Of a DNA stretch of 64,000 nt, positions 44,932 to 52,167 are shown piece after piece. Both the position numbers and the translations under genes were made by a program. The first letter of the stretch is position 1. Every line of letters starts with the position of its first letter. Origin of the DNA: a bacterium (GTDB taxonomy: Bacteria > Planctomycetota > SZUA-567); assembly GCA_003245715.1 (NCBI GenBank), contig QKCJ01000031.1:62001-126000 (forward strand), given 5' to 3'. The notes below the pieces were generated by a model. It made no database searches, was not told the DNA's origin, and was given only the letters and a program-made list of their open reading frames with translations.

Positions 44932-45554
44932 TATTTCAACTCCTCCGGTATAGCCGTCAGGGCTTCTTTTGTAATCACAATCTTGCTTGGCTTGAGTACG
45001 CCGTAGGTGTGAAGACCTGAAAGCGGTGAAACATCAGCAGCAGGAATGTTACGAACACTCTTGTAAACGTTCTTGTCTTCAGCCTTGATAACAACCAGGC
45101 ATGACTTTCCAACATTAAGGTTGTTAAGTGCAGCAGCCATTTCCTTGGTCTTTGGCGCATCAAAGCTCAGATCTGAAACAACAACAACCTCACCGTCACG
45201 GAGCTTACCAAGAAGCGCACTTCTAAGAGCAGCACGACGTGCCTTCTTCGGCATATCCTTGCGGTACTCACGTGGCTGAGGCCCCATGGAAACTGCACCA
45301 CCGCGGCTACCGACACGCGCTCCAAAACCCTGACGGGCACGTCCTGTACCCTTCTGGCGGAAAGGCTTGCCCTTACGGCACATTACGTTGCGGCGGGTCT
45401 TGACGCTATGTGTTCCGAGACGCTGATTAGCTTCAAACATCACAACGGCCTGGTGCATCAATTCATAGTTGACAAATTTTCCAAGGCAGCTCTCATCAAA
45501 GTTGATCTTCTCAACTTCCTTGCCGCTTCGGTCATAAACTGGTAACTCAGTCAT
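44931..45554 (-). CDS. rplD: 50S ribosomal protein L4, first gene of the cluster
   Basis: 207 residues. FVNYELMHQAVVMFEANQRLGTHSVKTRR, the extended loop RKGKPFRQKGTGRARQGFGARVGSRGGAV that reaches the exit tunnel, and VGKSCLVVIKAEDKNVYKSVRNI are diagnostic. In E. coli L4 is the autogenous repressor of the S10 operon. Here it is the first gene: no rpsJ or rplC precedes it, and a structured leader with a terminator-like hairpin lies just upstream. AGGAA precedes the ATG. This makes L4 feedback on its own leader a natural hypothesis. Confidence 0.97.
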   Translation of the reverse strand: MTELPVYDRSGKEVEKINFDESCLGKFVNYELMHQAVVMFEANQRLGTHSVKTRRNVMCRKGKPFRQKGTGRARQGFGARVGSRGGAVSMGPQPREYRKDMPKKARRAALRSALLGKLRDGEVVVVSDLSFDAPKTKEMAAALNNLNVGKSCLVVIKAEDKNVYKSVRNIPAADVSPLSGLHTYGVLKPSKIVITKEALTAIPEELK

Positions 45555-45778
45555 CTTACGCTATTCCTATCAACAGGTAATTATTTCGGCAACCCATTCT
45601 GCCGAGTTACAAAACAAAAAAAGCTTTCGCGCAGAACGCGAAAACTCCCGACGTCTTACGGATCTAATTTTCCGCATGACGAACGAGAGCTGACAGTTCA
45701 CAACTTTAAGCACCAGGTTTACCCGGTTCCGCAAATAACAGCGGCATGTGCTTGAAAGCTCCTTAACCAACTTGTGAG
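45555..45778 (-). promoter_or_regulatory. Structured 5' leader of the rplD operon (putative L4-type attenuator)
   Basis: Predicted transcript start is near 45778. From there the minus-strand RNA can fold as nested stems: UCACAA/UUGUGA (45772-45777 with 45698-45703) encloses AAGCAC/GUGCUU (45748-45753 with 45708-45713). The latter encloses two hairpins: CCGC/GCGG with an 8-nt loop (45729-45744) and CCGGG-UAAA-CCUGG (45713-45726). This is a three-way junction. A terminator-like hairpin (45616-45643) and another 6-bp hairpin (45586-45605) follow before the rplD ribosome site. An 81-codon open frame crossing this region looks spurious. Regulation by L4 is inferred from the E. coli S10 leader; no sequence similarity was checked. 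Confidence 0.6.
45616..45643 (-). terminator. Terminator-like hairpin in the rplD leader
   Basis: A 7-bp stem TTTCGCG/CGCGAAA (45625-45643) with a 5-nt loop is followed on the minus strand by GC and seven T. It lies 60-90 bases upstream of the rplD ATG and inside the predicted leader, so it could act as a conditional attenuator rather than end an upstream gene. Confidence 0.7.
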
Positions 45779-45784
45779 CGCTGA

Positions 45785-45812
45785 AGTATATGCAGAAAGG
45801 ACTAAACATCAA
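45785..45812 (-). promoter_or_regulatory. Sigma-70-type promoter of the rplD ribosomal operon
   Basis: On the minus strand TTGATG (45807-45812), a 16-bp spacer and TATACT (45785-45790). Both boxes are close to consensus. The start it predicts coincides with the 5' end of the outer leader stem, and it is the only good promoter I see between the peptide genes and rplD. Confidence 0.65.
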
Positions 45813-45956
45813 CACCTAATTTAATTTTTTTTCATTTTTTTATTCTAATCTGCAAATCACCCCCGTTTTTCTGATTAAAGTTGATGGTGTTATGCAAACA
45901 TCTAACAATTATTAACTTAATTAGAGGTCTTTTATTATATTATTATTATAACTTCT

Positions 45957-46126
45957 TTAATCACGATTTTTTTTATCTTTTCCGGTAAAGGCTTGCGTGC
46001 CATCTGGATTATATACAGGATAAATCGTCGCATTCAAGCTTTCATCGGGCTTTTCAGCAATCCCCGCCCCGCCGGAAACTTTTCAATTTCTTCGCTTACA
46101 ATCTTTTTTTTCTTTGCATCAGTCAT
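45957..46126 (-). pseudogene. Frameshifted double-glycine leader peptide gene
   Basis: The ATG at 46126 follows GGAGAG and reads MTDAKKKKIVSEEIEKF, then stops after 30 codons. One extra T in the TTT run at about 46076-46078 would continue as SGGAGIAEKPDESLNATIYP with a VYNPDGTQAF segment and an end KNRD at 45957. The restored peptide (about 56 residues) has the same layout as the intact peptide gene at 46310: a charged leader, a double-glycine site (hydrophobic -7 and -4, GG) and an IYPV motif. It is therefore called a frameshifted homologue; a sequencing error or programmed shift are alternatives. A TATAAT hexamer lies at 46148-46153. Confidence 0.55.
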
Positions 46127-46147
46127 TTTGCTCTCCATCAATAAAGC

Positions 46148-46153
46148 ATTATA
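46148..46153 (-). promoter_or_regulatory. Candidate -10 box for the frameshifted peptide gene
   Basis: A perfect TATAAT on the minus strand 22 bases before the ATG, compatible with a short leader carrying the GGAGAG ribosome site. No clear -35 box is seen. Confidence 0.35.
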
Positions 46154-46230
46154 ATGTCTCAAAATACACACCTATAATGATGTATTAAATTATCATTTGT
46201 TTCACAATACAGTCAATTTTAATAAGTTAC

Positions 46231-46270
46231 AAAAAAAGGCGCCAACCTTAATATCAAAGTTGGCGTCGCC
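46231..46270 (-). terminator. Rho-independent terminator after the intact peptide gene
   Basis: On the minus strand CGCCAAC pairs with GTTGGCG (plus flanking GGCG/CGCC with a bulge), followed by seven T. It is 40 bp past the peptide stop, which supports the small gene being a genuine transcription unit. Confidence 0.85.
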
Positions 46271-46309
46271 CCAGATGTTACGTTCTATTGCCTCCCGAGC
46301 AATATTGAT

Positions 46310-46495
46310 TCATAATAGTATACGAACGCGATCTCGATTAGCCTTTTCCGGCTGGATTTGCATTTCATCAAAAGACACTGGATAAATCCGGTTATCTGCG
46401 TAATTTTCTGTATTTTCAGTGTTTTGATAAAATTTTCCGCCTGAAATGTTATCGAGTTCTTCCTTGCCAATGTTTTCTTTTTGATCTATCATCAT
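46310..46495 (-). CDS. Small peptide with double-glycine leader (bacteriocin/RiPP-precursor-like)
   Basis: 61 residues, starting ATG-ATG directly after AAGGGG and followed by a strong terminator. Residues 1-20 form a leader-like stretch ending EELDNISGG, which fits the double-glycine consensus: E at -8, L at -7, I at -4, G-G at -2/-1. The remainder (41 residues) is polar, with Asn/Glu-rich NTENTENYAD, an IYPVSFDEMQIQ motif, and a basic end; it has no cysteine. The IYPV motif recurs in the frameshifted gene downstream. Such leaders are normally cut and exported by C39-peptidase ABC transporters; none is in this window. No modification enzyme is adjacent. The function of the product is unknown. 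Confidence 0.65.
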   Translation of the reverse strand: MMIDQKENIGKEELDNISGGKFYQNTENTENYADNRIYPVSFDEMQIQPEKANRDRVRILL

Positions 46496-46582
46496 TTTCC
46501 CCTTAAATTATTAAAAGTTTTCGGTAATTTCCCAACTTCACTGTCTTTGATGAATAGAGATAATTTTTGTTTCGCCTTTTTC

Positions 46583-46619
46583 AAAAAAAAATCGCCGACT
46601 TTTTTATGAAAGTCAGCGA
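46583..46619 (-). terminator. Rho-independent terminator after corA
   Basis: On the minus strand TCGCTGACTT pairs with AAGTCGGCGA (one G-T), 8-nt loop, then nine T. It separates corA from the small peptide genes. Confidence 0.9.
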
Positions 46620-46749
46620 TATAAGCACCTAAGTATATGTTTTAAAATTATTAATTTCACAGAATCATGAAAATTCATGCACTTTTATAGATCAAAAATT
46701 AAACATAAAAATTTCTTAACAAATCTTTTATCCACGCCTGTCCAAGGAA

Positions 46750-47850
46750 TTACAGCCACTTTTTACGCTTGAAATAGTAAAGCATCGAACCGGCAATCAG
46801 GGCCATAACACCTATTACCATCGGGTATGCGTCCCTGAATTCAAGCTCGGGCATGTACTTGAAATTCATGCCGTACATACTGGTTATAAAAGTCAGCGGC
46901 AGGAAAATGGTACCGATGATACTGAGCACTTTCATTACATGATTTAACTGGTTGGCAATGCTGCTCATATATAAATCAAGCATACTTGCCGCCTCTTCAC
47001 GCATGGATTCGGTAATTTCCGCCGCGTGTACTGCGTGATCATGCAAATCCCGTAAAAACGGCCGGGTCGTCTCGCAGAAGAACTTGTTATCCATCCGCAG
47101 AATTGAGGCAAAAATTTCGCGCAGCGGCCAGATACTGCGGCGCAGAATAATCAGACTGTGCTTGATGCGGTGAATACGCGGCAGCAGTTCTTCGGACGGA
47201 TGCCGAGAAAGTTCGGTCTCAAAATCTTCAATAGCTTCAGAGGCACTGTCAAGCACGCTGAAGGTCGAGTCCACAATCAGGTCTAAAATCGCATAGGCCA
47301 GATAATCAACCCCGGCGCTTCGTAACCTGCCGTGTGACTTGACGATACGGTCAATCAGAGGGCTAAAGAAATCATCCGAACACTCATGGAAGGTCATCAG
47401 GAGATCTTTAAAAAGCAGCAGGCTGAAACGCGTGGAAATGACCTTTTTTTTATCCTCATCAAAGGAAAAAACCTTCATGGTCATAAAAATCGATTGATCC
47501 ATTTCGGTGATCTTCGGACGCTCAAGACGCTCGTTGATATCCTCGACAATAAGCGGATGGACATTAAACATTGTCCCAATACTGCGCAGAACCTCCATAT
47601 CATAACCTGCAACGTCAACCCAGTTTACAGTGTCAGCTCCAGGAAGGCGCAGAAGTTCTGCTGGTGAGGCAATGGCTTTTTGTTCATACTTGTCGCGATT
47701 ATAGCTGTAGAAATTTATCGAAGCCTCAAGAGTATCATCAAAGTCATAGTCAACCAGCTCACCCGGGGGCAGGCCATAACTCATGAATGTTTCACGAATA
47801 TTTCCGTCCGACTTCAAATTTCTGGCATCCCTGAATATATTATTTGCCAT
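46750..47850 (-). CDS. corA: CorA-type magnesium/cobalt transporter
   Basis: 366 residues. A soluble N-terminal part with VNWVDVAGYDMEVLRSIGTMF and HPLIVEDINERLERPKI leads to a long helix and two C-terminal transmembrane segments. The first ends in the signature YGMNF (FITSMYGMNFKYMPE), and the protein closes with the basic YYFKRKKWL. CorA forms a pentameric Mg2+ channel in the inner membrane. GGGGAG precedes the ATG. It is monocistronic, with a terminator downstream and a divergent phosphatase gene upstream. Confidence 0.95.
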   Translation of the reverse strand: MANNIFRDARNLKSDGNIRETFMSYGLPPGELVDYDFDDTLEASINFYSYNRDKYEQKAIASPAELLRLPGADTVNWVDVAGYDMEVLRSIGTMFNVHPLIVEDINERLERPKITEMDQSIFMTMKVFSFDEDKKKVISTRFSLLLFKDLLMTFHECSDDFFSPLIDRIVKSHGRLRSAGVDYLAYAILDLIVDSTFSVLDSASEAIEDFETELSRHPSEELLPRIHRIKHSLIILRRSIWPLREIFASILRMDNKFFCETTRPFLRDLHDHAVHAAEITESMREEAASMLDLYMSSIANQLNHVMKVLSIIGTIFLPLTFITSMYGMNFKYMPELEFRDAYPMVIGVMALIAGSMLYYFKRKKWL

Positions 47851-48099
47851 CTACTCCCCTTGCCTGCAATCGTATCCCAAGCAGTTATCATTTTAAATAA
47901 CAAGTGTTAGCTCATTGTACAGTTTAAATTAGTTATCGAAAAAAAACGCCCGGCAATTTGATAATTTCATCCAGTAAATGTTGATTTTACAATAATAATA
48001 AAATAAGCTAATAATCTGCAAACAGGAAAACATACAAATTGTTTATTGCAGCAACATTATCATTACTTCAAATTTTATAGATTATTACGGGAGAACGAA

Positions 48100-49527
48100 A
48101 TGAAAAAGGTTATATCCGGGCATTTAATGTCGGTATTTGCGTTTGTCGTTTTCGCTCTGGTTGCTTCTGCAAGTGCAGGTGAGGATCAGGCAAAGTATGT
48201 ATTCCTTTTTATCGGTGACGGCATGGCAACTGTGCAGCGTGCGGCGGCTGAGTACTATCTTGGCGCTCTTGAAGGAAAGTCTGACAATCAGGTCCCGACC
48301 AAAAAGCTGGTAATGAATACCTTCCCGGCTCAGGGCATGACCAGTACATACTCCTTTGACGCGGTTATCACTGATTCTGCCGCTTCGGCAACAGCTCTTG
48401 CCTGTGGTAAAAAGACCCGATCAGGCGTTATCGGTATGGACGCAGGCAAGACTGAGAAGTATAAGACAATTGCAGAAATGGCCAAAGACAGCGGCATGAA
48501 GGTCGGAATTGTCAGCTCTGTAAGTATCGACCACGCAACACCGGCCTGTTTCTACGCACATGAGCCAAGCCGCGGTAATTACTATAATATCTCAAAGCAG
48601 CTTGTCGAGAGCAACTTTGATTACTTCGGCGGCGGCCAGATGAAGGGCAACATGCCAAAGAAGCGTAAAGACAACAAGGAACTGCTCGCATACGCCAGAG
48701 AAAAAGGCTGGACGATTGCCACTAACCGTGAAGAGCTGGATAGCGCCAAGACCGGCCAGAAGCTGATCGCCTTCACCAAGGTTGACGGTGACGCGGCGCT
48801 TAACTACGCAATGGACCGGAAAAACGACGAGGTAAGCCTTGAAGAATTCACCAGGAAAGGAATTGAACTTCTTAAGGACAATCCAAAAGGATTTTTTATG
48901 ATGGTTGAGTCCGGCAAGATTGACTGGGCCTGCCACGCTAATGACGCCGCGGCAGCAATTCAGGACACCATCGCCTTTGACAACTCGATCAAGATCGCCC
49001 TTGATTTCTACAAGACGCGTCCGAATGAGACCCTTATCGTTGTAACGGGTGATCATGAGTGCGGCGGCATGACAATCGGTTTTGCCGGAACAAAATACAA
49101 GAACTTTCCGCAGAAGGTCACAAAGCAGAAGATGAGCTTTCAGGCTTTTGATAAAATTATCGCCCAATGGAAAAAGAACGGCACAACTTTTGAAAAGGCG
49201 CTGCCACAAATCACCGAAATATTCGGCTTTGACAAACTCAGTGACGCTGAAATGAGTGAACTGAAAAAGGCCTACGCGCTGAGCATGCAGGGCGAGAAAG
49301 AACGCGCCAAAAATGACATGACCTATCTCGAATACGGTGACTATGAACCGCTGAGCGTCAAATGCACACACCTGCTGAATAACCAGGCCGGTCTCTCATG
49401 GACAAGCTACTCACACACCGGTGTTCCGGTAACAACCTCCGCTATCGGCATGGGCTCAGACAAATTCAACGGCTACTTTGACAACACCGAAATCTTCACA
49501 AAAATCAAAGACAGCATGGGTCTGTAA
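48100..49527 (+). CDS. Alkaline phosphatase (PhoA family), exported
   Basis: 475 residues with a signal peptide (KKVISGHLMSVFAFVVFALVASASAG), so it acts in the periplasm or outside. Conserved sites are the metal-binding VFLFIGDGM, the nucleophile serine in ITDSAASATALACG, EPSRG, the metal-ligand segment VTGDHECGGMT and the late SHTGVPV histidine. It hydrolyses phosphate monoesters using zinc and magnesium. GGGAG precedes the ATG at 48100. The upstream region of about 250 bp is AT-rich; I see no clear Pho box. A terminator follows, although the next gene runs in the same direction. Confidence 0.93.
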   Translation: MKKVISGHLMSVFAFVVFALVASASAGEDQAKYVFLFIGDGMATVQRAAAEYYLGALEGKSDNQVPTKKLVMNTFPAQGMTSTYSFDAVITDSAASATALACGKKTRSGVIGMDAGKTEKYKTIAEMAKDSGMKVGIVSSVSIDHATPACFYAHEPSRGNYYNISKQLVESNFDYFGGGQMKGNMPKKRKDNKELLAYAREKGWTIATNREELDSAKTGQKLIAFTKVDGDAALNYAMDRKNDEVSLEEFTRKGIELLKDNPKGFFMMVESGKIDWACHANDAAAAIQDTIAFDNSIKIALDFYKTRPNETLIVVTGDHECGGMTIGFAGTKYKNFPQKVTKQKMSFQAFDKIIAQWKKNGTTFEKALPQITEIFGFDKLSDAEMSELKKAYALSMQGEKERAKNDMTYLEYGDYEPLSVKCTHLLNNQAGLSWTSYSHTGVPVTTSAIGMGSDKFNGYFDNTEIFTKIKDSMGL

Positions 49528-49573
49528 ATTTCGCCGATCAACAGGAACTACCGATAGTAATCATTATCACGTT

Positions 49574-49603
49574 GGGACAGGCATGACCTGTCCCGGCTTT
49601 TAT
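49574..49603 (+). terminator. Rho-independent terminator after the alkaline phosphatase gene
   Basis: Perfect 8-bp stem GGGACAGG/CCTGTCCC with a 5-nt loop, followed by GGCTTTTAT. The T-run is short, so readthrough into the YibE/F gene is possible. Confidence 0.75.
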
Positions 49604-49642
49604 AATAAGAATCCCCTTCCCGAAACCAGCAGAGGCCATAAT

Positions 49643-50806
49643 TTGTTTACAAAGAAAAACACAAAGCACATTATCCCGACAATTGTCTTCACAGTTTTAT
49701 CCCTGATACTCGCGTTCTGCCCGTTACCGTTTTCAATAGAAAGCAGGATCAGCCAGTCTGATTCCGAGATTATCACAGCAAACGTTATTGAGACGGATAA
49801 CAGTGATGTCGGCAAGTATGGGATCATCAGACAGGGCGAGCAACACCTCAAGATAATTATCAATGAAGGCAGAATGAAGGGGCAGACCATCGAGGCAACC
49901 AATCTGATTAAGGGTGATATTGAGTTTGACAATTTCAACAAACCCGGCGACGAAATACTGGTAACGCTTAACTATGACGGGAATGGGAAATTCCGATGGG
50001 CGTCTCCGGCGGGAAATTATCGTCTTGGGGCAGCCATGTGGCTGGGGCTGGTCTTTCTGCTGGCGCTGATACTGGTCTGCGGCTGGATCGGAGTCAAGGC
50101 GGCGGTGTCATTCATATTCTCTTCACTGATGATCTGGAAGGTGCTGGTGCCGTTATTCCTGAGCGGTTGCAGCCCGATTCCGGCGGCGTTTATTGTAATT
50201 GTTCCACTTGCTGGCTGCATCATGTTTCTCGTTGGCGGCTTCAGCCGTAAGGGTGTTGTCGCACTACTCGGTTGCATGGGCGGGTTATTTATTACTGCGC
50301 TGTGTTCGGTATTTTTCTCTGGTTCGTTTCACATTAACGGCGCGGTGCGTCCCTTTGCCAAGACACTGTTAATGCGTTTTCCCGAGCTGCCCATTACGGA
50401 GATTTTTCTCGCCGGAATTTTTATTTCAGCAAGCGGGGCGGTGATGGATCTGGCGATGGACATCGCTTCTGCAATGGAAGAAATACACCTTAAAAAGCCG
50501 ACTATCAGCAGAATTGAATTATTCCGCTCAGGACTGAGTATCGGCCGCTATGTAGTCGGAACAATGACTACGACCCTGCTCTTTGCCTACAGCGGCGGTT
50601 ATATTATGGCGATGATGTGGTTCATGCTGCAGGGCGTTGACGCGCGAATATTCTTTAATACAACCTTCATGGGCGCTGAAATTCTGAACACACTCGCCGG
50701 CAGTTTCGGACTGATAACCGTGGCACCACTAAGCGCTCTTGCCGGAGCCCTTATCTATTGTCTGCCGAAAAAAATTATCCATGAAGCGCAGTCTTTCGAA
50801 GCATAA
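49643..50806 (+). CDS. YibE/F-family membrane protein
   Basis: About 387 residues. One N-terminal transmembrane segment (HIIPTIVFTVLSLILAF) is followed by a small beta-type domain (about 60-130) and then roughly seven transmembrane segments, the layout of YibE/F proteins. GGFSRKGVVALLGCMGGL, FLAGIFISASGAVMDLAMDIASAMEEI and GRYVVGTMTTTLLFAYSGG are conserved. The function is unknown; in lactococci YibE/F homologues are tied to bacteriocin or stress phenotypes, which I note only as context. The start is uncertain: TTG at 49643 with AGAGG upstream is chosen because the only earlier ATG nearby lies inside a terminator hairpin. Confidence 0.8.
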   Translation: MFTKKNTKHIIPTIVFTVLSLILAFCPLPFSIESRISQSDSEIITANVIETDNSDVGKYGIIRQGEQHLKIIINEGRMKGQTIEATNLIKGDIEFDNFNKPGDEILVTLNYDGNGKFRWASPAGNYRLGAAMWLGLVFLLALILVCGWIGVKAAVSFIFSSLMIWKVLVPLFLSGCSPIPAAFIVIVPLAGCIMFLVGGFSRKGVVALLGCMGGLFITALCSVFFSGSFHINGAVRPFAKTLLMRFPELPITEIFLAGIFISASGAVMDLAMDIASAMEEIHLKKPTISRIELFRSGLSIGRYVVGTMTTTLLFAYSGGYIMAMMWFMLQGVDARIFFNTTFMGAEILNTLAGSFGLITVAPLSALAGALIYCLPKKIIHEAQSFEA

Positions 50807-50916
50807 AAAATCCCACTCACAAAGAAGCAGGACTTTAGCCAGCCAGATGATGAACCGCAAACGGTTAATTGAGGGGCCAGCTTAAAAATTTGGTTTTAAT
50901 TTCTTTTGCGATATTC

Positions 50917-52167
50917 TCAGCTGTAACGGCCTTCCCTTGCGGAGGAATTACGGATTACTTCTGAGTAATATCTGGCTACAGGCCGGAGTACACGTTTTTT
51001 ATCTCTTGATTTAAAATCAATACCGGCAAGTCCGAATTTTTTGGTGAACCCTTCCGCCCACTCAAAATTATCCGTCAGCGTCCAGTAATAAAAACCGCGA
51101 ACGTCTGCACCCTTGTTGATGGCTTTTTCAAGTGACTTAAGATGCTCAGCAAGCAGACGGTGGCGCAGTTCTTCATCTTCAGTAGCAAAACCGGACTCGG
51201 TTATATAGAGCGGCAAGCCATAACGTTTGGTAAGGCTGCACAACAGGCGGCTCATCCACTGCGGATCCTGCTCCCACATATCATCACAGCTTACACCGGC
51301 CTTCTCAAAAAAATCCTGCGGCGCGCCGCTTACCGGTGACATATCGCCAAAGCCGCGAACCCGCATCCGTCCATAATAATTAACCCCGATAAAATCGCAG
51401 TCAATATTTCCGTTGCGGTCATAGACAAAACTTTCAAGTACGCGCAACGTGAAAAGATGCTTGCAGAGATAAGCATTAACTTTGTCGATAAAATGCCACT
51501 TGCGAAATGGAGTAAAATATTTAAAGTGTTTGGCAATCCCAACCATCGCTTCAGGATTGCGGTCTTTTATCATTGCCCGGGCCGCGCTGTGCGCCAGGGA
51601 AAGATTCTTGAGCGCCTTATAGCCCTGATAAAACGCATAATGCTTCTTAGGCGGAAACAATCCGATCAGATATCCCATGGTAAGATAGACACCGGGTTCA
51701 TTGACCGTCACCCAGTATTTAACCGGCAAGCCGGCATCAAGCAGGCGGCTGACAAAATTTGAGAAATAAGCGATACTGTGCGCGTTAGCCCAGCCACCGC
51801 TATTGGCAAGCCAGGCGGGATTGGCAAAATGATGCAGCGTAACCAGCGGCTCGATATTATTCCCGCGCAACCACTCAAGCATCTGCCGGTAACGGGTCAG
51901 TGACTCCTCACACAACGGTGCTCCCGGCGCACGCTGCAGGCGTCCCCAGTCGAGGCCAAGTCGATAAGAGTTAAGACCGATATCTTTAAGGAGGGTAAAA
52001 TCCCGCTCGTAATCCTCCCAATGGTTGCAGCCATCGTCAGCAACCGCTCCATCACGGGCGATAAAACCAGCCCATTCATTCTTGGTATTCCCCTCAATCT
52101 GGGTAGGGCTGGTAGCAGCGCCCCATAAAAAATTTGAGGGAAATTGCAGTTCTTGAGTTTCCGTCAT
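50917..52167 (-). CDS. Glycoside hydrolase family 1 (beta-glycosidase)
   Basis: 416 residues of the GH1 TIM barrel. The N-terminal signature FPSNFLWGAATSPTQIEGN is near-perfect. The acid/base glutamate is in TVNEPGVY and the nucleophile glutamate in YITESGFA, where most members have TENG. Both catalytic glutamates are present. FYYWTLTDNFEWAEG is the usual C-terminal sugar-site motif. There is no signal peptide, so it is cytoplasmic. Its ATG overlaps the end of the glycosyltransferase gene upstream by four bases, so the pair is coupled. A cytoplasmic GH1 beside two glycosyltransferases may trim or recycle a glucoside; the substrate is unknown. Confidence 0.92.
   Translation of the reverse strand: MTETQELQFPSNFLWGAATSPTQIEGNTKNEWAGFIARDGAVADDGCNHWEDYERDFTLLKDIGLNSYRLGLDWGRLQRAPGAPLCEESLTRYRQMLEWLRGNNIEPLVTLHHFANPAWLANSGGWANAHSIAYFSNFVSRLLDAGLPVKYWVTVNEPGVYLTMGYLIGLFPPKKHYAFYQGYKALKNLSLAHSAARAMIKDRNPEAMVGIAKHFKYFTPFRKWHFIDKVNAYLCKHLFTLRVLESFVYDRNGNIDCDFIGVNYYGRMRVRGFGDMSPVSGAPQDFFEKAGVSCDDMWEQDPQWMSRLLCSLTKRYGLPLYITESGFATEDEELRHRLLAEHLKSLEKAINKGADVRGFYYWTLTDNFEWAEGFTKKFGLAGIDFKSRDKKRVLRPVARYYSEVIRNSSAREGRYS

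Noticed and set aside
45570-45815. 81-codon minus-strand frame upstream of rplD
   Set aside because: It runs through the leader hairpins, ends inside them, has no ribosome site or known motif, and its start precedes the predicted promoter start point.
48592-49371. 259-codon minus-strand frame opposite the alkaline phosphatase
   Set aside because: Antisense shadow of a well-supported gene; the sense frame contains all catalytic motifs.
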